Assembly (NCBI GenBank): GCA_017305835.1
Contig: JAFKJY010000089.1
Location: forward strand, 1-64,000
Direction: 5' to 3'
Source of the DNA: Hyphomicrobiales bacterium
GTDB lineage: Bacteria > Pseudomonadota > Alphaproteobacteria > Rhizobiales > Rhizobiaceae
DNA length: 64,000 nt
The translations under genes and the position numbers were made by a program. The notes under the pieces were generated by a model. The model had not been told where the DNA came from. It made no database searches and saw only the letters and a list, made by a program, of their open reading frames with translations. Shown one piece after another: positions 9,157 through 17,455 of the stretch (its first letter is position 1; each line of letters opens with the position of its first letter).

Positions 9157-9453
9157 ATGGCGGACGCTGCCAAGCCACGCATCGCGATCACGTATTGCAG
9201 CCAGTGCAACTGGCTGCTGCGCGCCGCCTGGATGGGCCAGGAGCTGCTGCAGACCTTCGGCCAGGACATCGGCGAGGTGGCGCTTGTGCCCGGCACGGGC
9301 GGCATCTTCGAGATCCGCATCGGCGACGAGCTGATCTGGGAGCGCAAGCGCGACGGCGGCTTTCCCGAGGCCAAGGTGCTGAAGCAGATCGTGCGCGACC
9401 GCGTCTGGCCCGAGCGCGACCTCGGGCATTCGGACCGCAAGCAGGCCGACTAG
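9157..9453 (+). CDS. SelT/SelW/SelH-family thioredoxin-like protein (cysteine form)
   Basis: A 98-residue protein with the family's redox motif CSQC at the end of the first beta strand (ITYCSQCNWLLRAAWMGQEL) and the later TGGIFEIRIGDELIWERK and GGFPEAKVLKQIVRDR segments. Eukaryotic and some bacterial members carry selenocysteine in this motif; both positions here are ordinary Cys codons. The family is thought to have a redox role, with no settled reaction. It starts 8 nt after the YebC-type gene. Its TAG stop forms the first bases of a mosaic repeat. Confidence 0.85.
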   Translation: MADAAKPRIAITYCSQCNWLLRAAWMGQELLQTFGQDIGEVALVPGTGGIFEIRIGDELIWERKRDGGFPEAKVLKQIVRDRVWPERDLGHSDRKQAD

Positions 9454-9551
9454 ATCGTCCTGCGTCCTGTCGGACGCACAAAGACGATCTAGCACTTTGA
9501 TTGAGCATCGAATAATCCGAAAACCGGATTCCACTTTTCGGTCCGATGCTC
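9451..9551. repeat. Rhizobial-type intergenic mosaic repeat (RIME-like), two nested hairpin modules
   Basis: Module 1: TAGATCGTC (9451-9459) pairs with GACGATCTA (9483-9491), with TGCGTCC/GGACGCA as an inner stem (9461-9478). Module 2: GAGCATCG (9503-9510) pairs with CGATGCTC (9544-9551) around AATCCGAAAACCGGATT. The second module closely resembles the palindromic intergenic elements I know from Rhizobium and Mesorhizobium genomes. It fills most of the gap before the GNAT gene and may act as a transcript-end or mRNA-stability structure. Confidence 0.7.
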
Positions 9552-9650
9552 TGATCCGGCTGGCCCACCCGCTTCCCTTCCTTGCGCGCTTGCCACGCGG
9601 CCCGCAGGCTGGTTGGCTCGGGCGTCTTCCCCGAGCCGCAGCCGCCGCCC

Positions 9651-10220
9651 ATGAGCCAGCCCACCTTGCGCGACGCCACCCGCGCCGACCTGCCCGCCAT
9701 CACCGCGATCTACGAGCACGCCGTGCGGCACGGCACGGCGAGCTACGAGCTGGAGCCGCCGACGCTGGCCGAGATGGGCGAACGCTTCGCCGCGCTGAAG
9801 GCCGGCGGCTTTCCCTACATCGTCGTGGAGGAGGGCGGCGAGATCTTCGGCTATGCCTATGCCGGCCCGTTCCGGGCGCGGCCGGCCTACCGTTTCATCG
9901 TCGAGAACTCGATCTATCTCGCGCCGGCCATGCAGGGGCGCGGCCTCGGCCGGCTGCTGCTGGCCGCGCTCGTCGAGCGCTGCACGGCGCTCGGCTTCCG
10001 CCAGATGATCGCGGTGATCGGCGACGGCGGCGCCCACAGCGCCTCGGTGAAGCTGCACGAGCGGATGGGATTCCGCCATTGCGGGCGGATGGAGGGCTCG
10101 GGCTACAAGCTCGGCCGCTGGCTCGACACGGTGTTCATGCAGCTCGCCATGAACGGCGGCGCCAGCCTGCCGCCCGACCCGCAATCGCTGCCGGAGCGGC
10201 AGTTCCGCGGGGAGGTTTGA
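9651..10220 (+). CDS. GNAT acetyltransferase, phosphinothricin acetyltransferase-like
   Basis: A 189-residue N-acetyltransferase of the Pat/bar-like group: RDATRADLPAITAIYEHAV at the start, IFGYAYAGPFRARPAYRF, ENSIYLAPAMQGRGLGRLLL with the acetyl-CoA loop, and VIGDGGAHSASVKLHERMGF. Characterised relatives acetylate phosphinothricin or methionine sulfone-type amino acids; the substrate here is not known. The ATG chosen fits the family N-terminus although no strong ribosome site precedes it. It is separated from the upstream gene by the mosaic repeat and ends close to the convergent DUF2794 gene. Confidence 0.88.
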   Translation: MSQPTLRDATRADLPAITAIYEHAVRHGTASYELEPPTLAEMGERFAALKAGGFPYIVVEEGGEIFGYAYAGPFRARPAYRFIVENSIYLAPAMQGRGLGRLLLAALVERCTALGFRQMIAVIGDGGAHSASVKLHERMGFRHCGRMEGSGYKLGRWLDTVFMQLAMNGGASLPPDPQSLPERQFRGEV

Positions 10221-10233
10221 ACGGCGCGCCCCG

Positions 10234-10599
10234 TCAGGCCTTCACCAGCTTCAGCTTGCTGTCGAAGACGCCCAGCACGCGGGCGAGCTCGTGGCCGCGC
10301 TTGAGGATGGCGCCGGTGGCGGCGACGACCGAATAGGCGCCCTGGCGGGCGCGCAGCTTCGGCGTCTTGACGATGCGGAAGAGCGGCACCTCGCTGGTGC
10401 GCCGGTAGACGGAGAAGACGGCCTCGTCGCGCATGTGGTCGATGGCGTAGTCGCGCCATTCGCCGGCCGCGACCATGGTGCCGTAGACGCGCAGGATCTG
10501 GTCGAGCTCCCGCCGGTCGAAGGTGACCGGAACGTCGAGGCGTTCGCGCCGCGCCTCGCTGAGCGCAATGAGTATCCCGGACTCTTCCCTACCCTCCAT
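10234..10599 (-). CDS. DUF2794 domain protein
   Basis: A 121-residue alphaproteobacterial protein of DUF2794, function unknown. The conserved core is complete: VTFDRRELDQILRVYG, MVAAGEWRDYAIDH, AVFSVYRRTSEVPLFRI and QGAYSVVAATGAILKRGHEL. No signal peptide, membrane segment or catalytic motif is seen. The start is the first ATG of the frame and has only a weak ribosome site (GCGAAG directly upstream). It converges with the GNAT gene and is transcribed away from the structured-RNA region. Confidence 0.88.
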   Translation of the reverse strand: MEGREESGILIALSEARRERLDVPVTFDRRELDQILRVYGTMVAAGEWRDYAIDHMRDEAVFSVYRRTSEVPLFRIVKTPKLRARQGAYSVVAATGAILKRGHELARVLGVFDSKLKLVKA

Positions 10600-10725
10600 C
10601 TTCGCCGCGGCGCTCCTCGTGAACTGGCTACCGACCGAAGTTCGCCCTTCCCGCAGCGAATTTCAAGGGCGGGCGGCGCGCGCAGGCAGGCTCGCGCGCA
10701 CGGTCACGCAAATCGGACCGTCTGT

Positions 10726-10753
10726 TTGAATTGGTGATGGCCTGCCACAATAT
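10726..10753 (+). promoter_or_regulatory. Candidate promoter of the intergenic structured RNA
   Basis: TTGAAT (10726-10731) and CAATAT (10748-10753) are 16 nt apart. Transcription would start near 10760 and run into the hairpin series that ends in a factor-independent terminator at 10944-10977. Confidence 0.45.
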
Positions 10754-10759
10754 GGCCAC

Positions 10760-10977
10760 GAACAAACCAATCTCGCGCCACGATGCGCCGCCAGCATCCC
10801 CCCGTTGCCTGAGACGGTTCGGTCCGGCACCGGCCTCGTAACCCCAAGCCCCCCGCCCACGGGGTCATTGCCGGATCGAACCAACCCGGCCCTGCCGGGT
10901 CCAAGGCGGACGATCCCAAGCAGTTGAAATCCCAAGCAGTCGACCGGAGCAGGCAGCCCAGCCAGCTCCGGTTTTTT
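10760..10977 (+). ncRNA. Unassigned structured small RNA candidate (about 218 nt)
   Basis: The 409-nt gap between two minus-strand genes has no convincing gene but a strong RNA-like layout on the plus strand. In order: a small hairpin GATGC/GCATC (10782-10798); a long stem of 14 positions, GGTTCGGTCCGGCA (10816-10829) with TGCCGGATCGAACC (10869-10882), one G-U wobble, enclosing ACCCC/GGGGT; a hairpin ACCCGGC/GCCGGGT (10884-10900); a single-stranded stretch with two exact copies of ATCCCAAGCAGT (10913-10924 and 10929-10940); then a terminator. I could not match it to 4.5S RNA, tmRNA, RNase P or a known riboswitch. Confidence 0.55.
10944..10977 (+). terminator. Factor-independent terminator of the structured RNA
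   Basis: CCGGAGC (10944-10950) pairs with GCTCCGG (10965-10971), extended by GGC/GCC inside, and is followed directly by six T (10972-10977). Confidence 0.8.
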
Positions 10978-11008
10978 CCGTATTCGGGACACGCCGCCTA
11001 GGGGCGGC

Positions 11009-11767
11009 TCAGCTTCCGGTCATGGAGATCAGCGCGGCGCCGAGGATCGGTCCCGGCAGGCCCTCGCGGTCGACCTTCTGGAGCAGGATGGCGCAGCCGC
11101 CGGCGCCGCGCATGGCCATCTCGGCGACGGGCACCTCCAGCCGCTCCGCCTCGCCGTGCCACATGCCGACCGTCTGCACCCAGCGCACAGCATTGCGGTA
11201 GGTGACGGTGCGGCCGGAATTTTCGCCGCGGTCGATAGCGACCGTGCTCTCCGGCGCGAAATAGGCCATCACCACATGCGCCTTGGCGGCCTGCGCGCCG
11301 GCGCCGAGGCGGATGACGACGCTCTCGCCCGAGTAGGCGGCGGAGACGTCGACGGACATGCCCTCGCCGCTGCCGGCCATCCGGTCGATCGCCTGGCTGA
11401 TCCCGCCGCCCTCGGCGCCGCTCATGTGGACGCGGCCGTTGACCACCGCCTGCGGCGTGTAGACCGAGCGGTCGCCGAAGGAGCGGCCATAGGCGCGCTG
11501 GCGGGCCGTGTTGGCCTCGGAGGCGAGCGTGTCGCGCCAGCCGAGATAGTCCCAGTAGTCGACATGGTAGGACAGCGCCACGACGTCGGGACGACCGGCG
11601 AGGCCGGCGAACACCTTGTCGGCCGGCGGGCAGGAATTGCAGCCCTGGCTGGTGAACAGCTCCACCACGGCGCGCGGACGGGCCGCCTCGCCGGCGCCCG
11701 TGGTGCCCGCCGCGAGCAGGAGTGACGCGACGGCCGCCGTCAGCGCGAAGATGGGGTTCAGCCTCAT
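11009..11767 (-). CDS. Secreted DUF1223 thioredoxin-fold protein
   Basis: A 252-residue exported protein: signal peptide (MRLNPIFALTAAVASLLLAAG) and then the DUF1223 core. It starts with VVELFTSQGCNSCPPAD, which has a CxxC-type pair at Cys43 and Cys46, followed by ALSYHVDYWDYLGWRDTLAS and YTPQAVVNGRVHMSG. The fold suggests a periplasmic redox function, but no reaction is known for the family. It is followed downstream by the structured-RNA region on the opposite strand. Confidence 0.88.
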   Translation of the reverse strand: MRLNPIFALTAAVASLLLAAGTTGAGEAARPRAVVELFTSQGCNSCPPADKVFAGLAGRPDVVALSYHVDYWDYLGWRDTLASEANTARQRAYGRSFGDRSVYTPQAVVNGRVHMSGAEGGGISQAIDRMAGSGEGMSVDVSAAYSGESVVIRLGAGAQAAKAHVVMAYFAPESTVAIDRGENSGRTVTYRNAVRWVQTVGMWHGEAERLEVPVAEMAMRGAGGCAILLQKVDREGLPGPILGAALISMTGS

Positions 11768-11981
11768 TGCCTGTCCGGTTGATCCTGCGCATCCGCCCGT
11801 GGAGGCGGGACCCGAACGTCCCCGCCCGGGCGATGTCGATGCCTTAAGATTAGGCGGACGCGGCAGTCAACCTAAAGTCACGTTGCGGTGAGAGGCCTTC
11901 GGGAGCGATCCCGCGGGGCACGGTGAGAGGCGCGGGCGAATCAGCTAGTCTGCGGCGCGGCCTGCCTGCGGGGACATCGCC

Positions 11982-12692
11982 ATGAACGCCTCTCTCCTCG
12001 AAGCCATCGACAATTACTGCGAGCGCACCGGACCGGAGCTGTGGTCCGAGCCGCTCAACGCGCTGACCAACCTCGCCTTCATCGCAGCCGGCGTCTGGGG
12101 GCTGGTGCTCGCGCGCCGGCACGGCACCGGCCGCTTCGCCGAGGTGCTCGCCTGGATGGCGATCCTGGTCGGGCTCGGCTCGGGCCTGTTCCACACCTGG
12201 GCGAACGGGCTCACCAAATGGGGCGACATCATTCCGATCGCGCTGTTCGTGTTCACCTACACGCTGTTCGCGCTGCGCCGCTACCTGGACCTCGGCCGGG
12301 GCACGACGGCGATCGCCTTCATCGCCTTCTACGCGGTGGCGGGCTTCATCACCTGGATGGTGCCGCAATGGCTGGTGGTGGCCACCAACGGCTCGACCGG
12401 CTACCTGCCGGCGCTCCTGGCGCTCGTCGCGCTGGGCGGCTGGATCGCCTGGAGCGGCCATCCGGCGGGCCGCTACATGGTCGCCGGCGGCGCCATCTTC
12501 ATTGTCGCGGTCGCCTGCCGCATCGTCGACATGCGCGTCTGCGATGCGCTGCCGATCGGCACGCATTTCCTCTGGCATACGCTCAACGGCCTGCTTCTCG
12601 GCGTGCTGCTGACGGCGGCGGCCCGCTACGGCCACCCGTCCGGCGACGCGGTGGCGGCGTTCGGCCGCGACGGCGTCAGGCAGCCGGCGTGA
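11982..12692 (+). CDS. Ceramidase-family integral membrane protein
   Basis: A 236-residue polytopic protein of the alkaline ceramidase / CREST family, membrane hydrolases that use zinc held by histidines. Visible family features are the N-terminal YCERTGPELWSEPLNALTN, the GLGSGLFHTWAN segment with its conserved His, and the C-terminal GTHFLWHTLNGLLLG with two His residues. About seven hydrophobic segments follow. The substrate in bacteria is uncertain; ceramide hydrolysis is a family-level expectation only. Its last 17 nt overlap the end of the convergent YggS gene. Confidence 0.85.
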   Translation: MNASLLEAIDNYCERTGPELWSEPLNALTNLAFIAAGVWGLVLARRHGTGRFAEVLAWMAILVGLGSGLFHTWANGLTKWGDIIPIALFVFTYTLFALRRYLDLGRGTTAIAFIAFYAVAGFITWMVPQWLVVATNGSTGYLPALLALVALGGWIAWSGHPAGRYMVAGGAIFIVAVACRIVDMRVCDALPIGTHFLWHTLNGLLLGVLLTAAARYGHPSGDAVAAFGRDGVRQPA

Positions 12693-13359
12693 GCGGCGGC
12701 CGGCCGCCGAAGATCGCCGAGCCGACGCGGACGTTCGTCGCGCCGAAGGCGACCGCCGTCGCGTAGTCGCCCGACATGCCCATGGAGAGCTTTTCCACGC
12801 CGGCCTCGCGGGCGAGCTTTTCCAGCAACGCGAAATGCGGGCCGGGGTTCTCCCCGGCCGGCGGGATGCACATCAGTCCCTCGACGGCGAGCCCGTGCAC
12901 GTCGCGGCAGCGGGCGACGAAGGCGGCCGCCTCGCGCGGGTCGATGCCGGCCTTCTGCGGCTCGAGCCCGGTGTTGACCTGCACGTAGAGGCGCAGCACC
13001 CGGCCCTGCCGGGCGATCTCCTTCGCCAGCTCGGCGGCGATCTTCTCGCGGTCGACGGTCTCGACGACGTCGAACAGCGCCACGGCCTCCTTCGCCTTGT
13101 TGGACTGCAGCGGGCCGATCAGATGCAGCTCGATGCCGGGAAATTCCTGCCGCAGGCCGGGCCACTTGGCCTGCGCCTCCTGCACGCGGTTCTCGCCGAA
13201 CACGCGCTGGCCGGCGGCGAGCACAGGGCGGATGGCGTCGGCGTCGAAGGTCTTGGAGACGGCGACGAGGGCCACGGAGCCCGCCGGCCGTCCCGCCTCG
13301 CGCTCGGCGCGGGCGATATTGGCGCGGACCTCCTCCAGTTGCGCGACGGCGTCGCTCAT
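12676..13359 (-). CDS. YggS/PLPBP family pyridoxal-phosphate homeostasis protein
   Basis: A 227-residue PLP-binding TIM-barrel protein, cytosolic, involved in vitamin B6 and amino-acid homeostasis. The PLP lysine is Lys36 in LVAVSKTF. Other signatures are FGENRVQEAQAKW, HLIGPLQSNKAKEAV, VQVNTGLEPQKAGI, LMCIPPAGEN and the phosphate-binding SMGMSGDYATAVAFGAT. It ends inside the convergent ceramidase gene (17-nt overlap) and is transcribed away from leuS, leaving a 118-nt divergent gap for both promoters. Confidence 0.94.
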   Translation of the reverse strand: MSDAVAQLEEVRANIARAEREAGRPAGSVALVAVSKTFDADAIRPVLAAGQRVFGENRVQEAQAKWPGLRQEFPGIELHLIGPLQSNKAKEAVALFDVVETVDREKIAAELAKEIARQGRVLRLYVQVNTGLEPQKAGIDPREAAAFVARCRDVHGLAVEGLMCIPPAGENPGPHFALLEKLAREAGVEKLSMGMSGDYATAVAFGATNVRVGSAIFGGRPPLTPAA

Positions 13360-13477
13360 CGCCCGCCCGCCCGCATTTCAGGCCCGCGCGACAGGGCGCG
13401 GAGTTGACGCTTTGCCGAAACCATGTTGAAGGTCCGCCGACTTATTTTCCGGCCTTCTTTTATGTGAAATCCGTCGC

Positions 13478-16111
13478 ATGGCAACCGAACGCTACAATCC
13501 GCGCGCATCCGAGCCGAAATGGCAGCAGGCCTGGGCTGAGGCGCGGCTCTTCGAGACCCGCAACGACGACCCCCGGCCGAAATACTACGTGCTGGAGATG
13601 TTCCCCTATCCGTCGGGGCGCATCCATATGGGCCATGTGCGCAACTACACGATGGGCGACGTGGTGGCGCGCTTCCAGCGCGCCAACGGCGCCAACGTGC
13701 TGCATCCGATGGGCTGGGACGCGTTCGGCCTGCCGGCCGAGAACGCCGCGCGCGACAACAAGGTCGACCCGCGCGCCTGGACTTATGCCAATATCGGCAC
13801 GATGAAGGGACAGCTCAAGACGATGGGCCTGTCGCTCGACTGGTCGCGCGAGCTGGCCACCTGCGACCCGAGCTACTACCGCCACCAGCAGAAAATGTTC
13901 CTCGACTTCTGGCGGGCCGGGCTGGTCGAGCGCAAGTCGGCAAAGGTCAACTGGGACCCGGTCGACATGACCGTGCTCGCCAACGAGCAGGTGATCGACG
14001 GCAAGGGCTGGCGCTCCGGCGCGCCGGTCGAGCAGCGCGACCTGACCCAGTGGTTCTTCAAGATCACGTCGATGAGCCAGGAGCTGCTCGACGGGCTCGA
14101 CACGCTCCACCGCTGGCCCGACAAGGTCAAGCTGATGCAGGCCAACTGGATCGGCCGCTCCGAGGGCCTGCTGGTCCGCTGGCCGCTGGACAGGGCGACG
14201 ACGCCCGCCGGCGAGAGCGAGCTCGAGATCTACACGACCCGGCCCGACACGATCTTCGGCGCCTCCTTCATGGCGATCGCGGCGGACCATCCGCTGGCGC
14301 GCAGGGCGGCCGAGAAGAACCCGGCGCTCGCCGCCTTCGTCGACGAGATCCGCCACCGCGGCACCTCGGCGGCCGAGATCGAGACCGCCGAGAAGAAGGG
14401 CTTCGACACCGGCATCCGCGCCGTGCACCCGTTCGACCCGTCGTGGACGCTGCCGGTCTACGTCGCCAACTTCGTGCTGATGGAGTACGGAACGGGCGCC
14501 ATCTTCGGCTGCCCGTCGGGCGACCAGCGCGACCTCGACTTCGCGCGCAAATACGGCCTGCCGGTCGTTCCCGTCGTGATGCCGGAAGGCGCGGACGCGG
14601 TGACTTTTGCCGTGGCCGACGAGGCCTATACGGAAGACGGCGTGATGATCAATTCGCGCTTCCTCGACGGTCTGGCGCCGAAGGCCGCCTTCGAGGAGGT
14701 GGCGACGCGTCTGTCGGGCATCGCGGCCGGCAACCGGCCGATGGCCGAGCGCAAGGTGCAGTTCCGCCTGCGCGACTGGCTGATCTCGCGCCAGCGCTGC
14801 TGGGGCTGCCCGATCCCGGTCATCCACTGCGAGACCTGCGGCGCGGTGCCGGTGCCGGACGACCAGCTTCCGGTCGAGCTGCCGGCCGCGTTCAGCTTCG
14901 ACAGGCCCGGCAACCCGCTCGACCACGACCCGACGTGGAAGCACGCGGCCTGCCCGAAATGCGGCAAGCCGGCGCGGCGCGACACCGACACGATGGACAC
15001 GTTCGTCGATTCGTCCTGGTACTTCGCCCGCTTCACCGACCCGTGGAACGAGGCGGCGCCGACGACGCTGAACTATGTCGACGGACCGGGCGGCTGGCTG
15101 CCGGTCAACCAGTATATCGGCGGCATCGAGCACGCGATCCTGCATCTGCTCTATTCGCGCTTCTTCGTCCGCGCGATGAAGGCGACCGGCCATGTCAACG
15201 AGGTCGAGGAGCCGTTCGCCGGCCTGTTCACGCAGGGCATGGTGGTCCACGAGACCTATCGCGGCCCGAAGGGCTACGTGACGCCGGCCGAGGTCAGGAT
15301 CGAGGAGGCCGACGGCGGCCGCCGCGCGAGCCTGATCGCCTCGGGCGAGCCGATCGAGATCGGCCCGATCGAGAAGATGTCGAAGTCGAAGAAGAACGTG
15401 GTCGACCCCGACGACATCATCGCCAGCTACGGCGCCGACACGGCGCGCTGGTTCATGCTGTCGGATTCGCCGCCCGAGCGCGACGTGATCTGGACCGAGG
15501 CCGGCGTGGAAGGCGCGCACCGCTTCGTGCAGCGGCTGTGGCGGCTGGTGTCGGAATCGGCGCCGGCGCTCGCCGGTGTCGCGCCGCGCGCGGCGGCCGA
15601 CGGCGGGGCCGGTGAGATTTCCCGCGCGACCCATAAGGTGCTGAAGGCGGTCGGCGACGACATCCGCAAGCTCGCCTTCAACCGGGCGGTGGCGCGCATC
15701 TACGAGCTCGCCAACACGCTACAGGCGCCGCTCGCGGCAGCCTCGGCCGGCAAGGCGGACGCGGCGATGCGCGGCGCGCTGCGGCAGGCGACCGAGTTCC
15801 TCGTCGTGATGATCGCGCCGATGATGCCGCATCTGGCCGAGGAGTGCTGGGCAGCGCTCGGCGGCAAGGGCCTCGCGGCGGAGCAGTCTTGGCCGGCCTT
15901 CGACGCGGCGCTGACGGTGGACAACGAGTTCGTCTACCCGGTGCAGGTCAACGGCAAGAAGCGCGGCGACTTGACGATCGCGCGCGACGCGGACCAAGCT
16001 GCGGTCGAGAAGGCCGTGCTGGCGCTCGACTTCGTCGAGAAGGCGCTGGAGGGCCGCGCCCCGAAGAAGGTGATCGTGGTGCCGCAGAGGATCGTCAATG
16101 TCGTCGGCTGA
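13478..16111 (+). CDS. leuS: Leucyl-tRNA synthetase
   Basis: Charges tRNA-Leu with leucine. The 877-residue class I synthetase carries the HIGH-type motif HMGH (residues 50-53) within [20 protein letters not shown] and the KMSKS loop at residues 633-637. The CP1 editing domain lies between ([20 protein letters not shown]). The C-terminal anticodon-binding domain and the [10 protein letters not shown] segment complete the protein, so it looks full length. lptE begins 14 nt before its stop codon, implying translational coupling. A tRNA-Leu(CAA) gene lies elsewhere in the window at 58981-59065. Confidence 0.98.
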   Translation: MATERYNPRASEPKWQQAWAEARLFETRNDDPRPKYYVLEMFPYPSGRIHMGHVRNYTMGDVVARFQRANGANVLHPMGWDAFGLPAENAARDNKVDPRAWTYANIGTMKGQLKTMGLSLDWSRELATCDPSYYRHQQKMFLDFWRAGLVERKSAKVNWDPVDMTVLANEQVIDGKGWRSGAPVEQRDLTQWFFKITSMSQELLDGLDTLHRWPDKVKLMQANWIGRSEGLLVRWPLDRATTPAGESELEIYTTRPDTIFGASFMAIAADHPLARRAAEKNPALAAFVDEIRHRGTSAAEIETAEKKGFDTGIRAVHPFDPSWTLPVYVANFVLMEYGTGAIFGCPSGDQRDLDFARKYGLPVVPVVMPEGADAVTFAVADEAYTEDGVMINSRFLDGLAPKAAFEEVATRLSGIAAGNRPMAERKVQFRLRDWLISRQRCWGCPIPVIHCETCGAVPVPDDQLPVELPAAFSFDRPGNPLDHDPTWKHAACPKCGKPARRDTDTMDTFVDSSWYFARFTDPWNEAAPTTLNYVDGPGGWLPVNQYIGGIEHAILHLLYSRFFVRAMKATGHVNEVEEPFAGLFTQGMVVHETYRGPKGYVTPAEVRIEEADGGRRASLIASGEPIEIGPIEKMSKSKKNVVDPDDIIASYGADTARWFMLSDSPPERDVIWTEAGVEGAHRFVQRLWRLVSESAPALAGVAPRAAADGGAGEISRATHKVLKAVGDDIRKLAFNRAVARIYELANTLQAPLAAASAGKADAAMRGALRQATEFLVVMIAPMMPHLAEECWAALGGKGLAAEQSWPAFDAALTVDNEFVYPVQVNGKKRGDLTIARDADQAAVEKAVLALDFVEKALEGRAPKKVIVVPQRIVNVVG

Positions 16112-16670
16112 CGCGCCCGGGACGCGGCGGCCGCTGGTCTTCCGGGTCGCGGCGGCGGCGCTCGCCGTCTCGGCCGCGCTCGCGGCCGGCGCCTGCACGG
16201 TGCAGCCGCTCTACGCAACGGCTCCGGCGGCGCCGGGCGCTGCGGGCAACATGGCTTCGACGCTCGCCTCCATCTCGGTCGACCCGGTTGCCACGCGCGA
16301 GGCGCTGCAGGTGCGCAACCACCTGATCTTCCTGCTGTCTGGCGGCGCCGGCAATCCGGCGAGCCCCGCCTACGATATGCGCATCATCGTGTCGTCCAGC
16401 TCCTCGGCGGCCGCCACGGTGCAGCTCTCGACCACCGAGCAGTCGCCGACCTCGTCGCTGCTCAACATGACGGCGGTCTACTTCGTCACCGACAGGGCGA
16501 GCGGCAAGGAAGTGGCGCGCGGCGAGCGCCGCATCTCGTCCACCTACGACGTGCCGCGGCAGCAATATGCCGCCATCCGCTCGCAGCGCGACGCGGTAGA
16601 CCGCGCCGCCCGCGAGCTCGCCGAGCAGCTCCGCTTCGCCGTCGCGCAGGACCTGTCCCGGCCCAGATAG
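16098..16670 (+). CDS. lptE: LPS-assembly lipoprotein LptE
   Basis: A 190-residue outer-membrane lipoprotein that plugs and assembles the LptD translocon for lipopolysaccharide export. The N-terminus has a membrane stretch ending in the lipobox LAAGAC (Cys33) followed by TVQPLYA, a hallmark of alphaproteobacterial LptE. The rest is the LptE fold ([12 protein letters not shown] and [16 protein letters not shown]) and the C-terminal helix. It overlaps leuS by 14 nt. In related genomes holA (DNA polymerase III delta) usually follows; here a convergent methyltransferase gene follows instead. Confidence 0.88.
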   Translation: MSSADAPGTRRPLVFRVAAAALAVSAALAAGACTVQPLYATAPAAPGAAGNMASTLASISVDPVATREALQVRNHLIFLLSGGAGNPASPAYDMRIIVSSSSSAAATVQLSTTEQSPTSSLLNMTAVYFVTDRASGKEVARGERRISSTYDVPRQQYAAIRSQRDAVDRAARELAEQLRFAVAQDLSRPR

Positions 16671-16733
16671 GCCGGAAGCAGGACGCAGCGGCGTCATCCC
16701 GACATGGTCGGTCTCGCGGCCGAAAGGCCTGGC

Positions 16734-17345
16734 CTATTCACCCTTGCGGCAGAGAACGACGAGCCACGGCGCGCCGCCCGGCGATTGGCAGGGGTCGGCG
16801 GTGAAGCCCGCGGTCGCGGCCGCCCCGCACACCTCCTCCGGCGTCCTCATCGTGAAGATGTCCCGGGGCATGCCCATCGTCTCCATCCGCTCTTGCGGAA
16901 CGAAGCCGACCGCGAGCAGGCCGCCGGGCCGAAGCGCGCGATAGAATTCGCCGAAACCCTTTTCCAGCGACCGCCAGAAATACACCGTATGGACGGTGAG
17001 CGCCTTCGTGCACGAGCCGTCGGCGATCGGCAGGTCCTCGACATTGCCAAGCACGAAGCGCGCGCGGCCTTGCGCGCATTCGGCCGCGAACAGTTTCGTC
17101 GCAGCCGCCACGGTGTCGGGAGAGCGATCGATCCCGATCACGGAGGCCCCCCGGTCCGTGAGGCGCCTCAGGTTCGGCCCGCCGCCGAATCCCACTTCCA
17201 CCACCTTGTCGGCCGGGCCGACATCCAGCCGGTCGACCGCGAAGGCATTCACGCGGGCGTTTCCGCGGTTCATGCCGAGCCGCACGAGCCAGCCGCCGAT
17301 GCCGCTGGGGTTGGACAGTTGCCTGGCGACGAAACGAGGTGGCAT
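16734..17345 (-). CDS. Class I SAM-dependent methyltransferase
   Basis: A 203-residue soluble methyltransferase of the Methyltransf_11/25 type. Motif I is VVEVGFGGGPNLRRL, motif II includes VIGIDRSPDTV, the acidic motif is LGNVEDLPIADGS, and the post-motif is YRALRPGGLLAVGF. These give the SAM site but not the substrate, which could be a small molecule, lipid or quinone. The start chosen has GGGAGAGAGG upstream; a start 20 codons earlier is less likely. It is convergent with lptE, in the place where holA is usually found in relatives. Confidence 0.82.
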   Translation of the reverse strand: MPPRFVARQLSNPSGIGGWLVRLGMNRGNARVNAFAVDRLDVGPADKVVEVGFGGGPNLRRLTDRGASVIGIDRSPDTVAAATKLFAAECAQGRARFVLGNVEDLPIADGSCTKALTVHTVYFWRSLEKGFGEFYRALRPGGLLAVGFVPQERMETMGMPRDIFTMRTPEEVCGAAATAGFTADPCQSPGGAPWLVVLCRKGE

Positions 17346-17412
17346 CGAACGGCCTCTCTCCCATTGGAATGGATGATAGGCGGTTCGTCGGGCGGACGAT
17401 AGCATTCAGTCA

Positions 17413-17445
17413 GGCAACGACGGCCGGCGACCGGCCGTCGTTGCC
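17413..17445. other. Perfect 15-bp intergenic hairpin
   Basis: GGCAACGACGGCCGG (17413-17427) and CCGGCCGTCGTTGCC (17431-17445) are perfect reverse complements around a 3-nt loop. It lies 10 nt after the stop of the fsa gene and upstream of the methyltransferase start. There is no T-run, so it may be a transcript-end stabiliser or a factor-dependent stop rather than a classical terminator. Confidence 0.65.
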
Positions 17446-17455
17446 CGCGATCCCG

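Noticed and set aside
10760..10977. 4.5S (SRP) RNA, tmRNA or RNase P as an identity for the structured RNA
   Set aside because: The SRP tetraloop motif, the tmRNA tag and acceptor ends, and RNase P core motifs were not found.
10663..10992. A 109-codon minus-strand reading frame in the structured-RNA region
   Set aside because: No ribosome site or family features, and the plus strand has a better structural explanation.
13460..15634. A minus-strand open frame of 724 codons inside leuS
   Set aside because: It is antisense to leuS, very Arg-rich and has no known domains.
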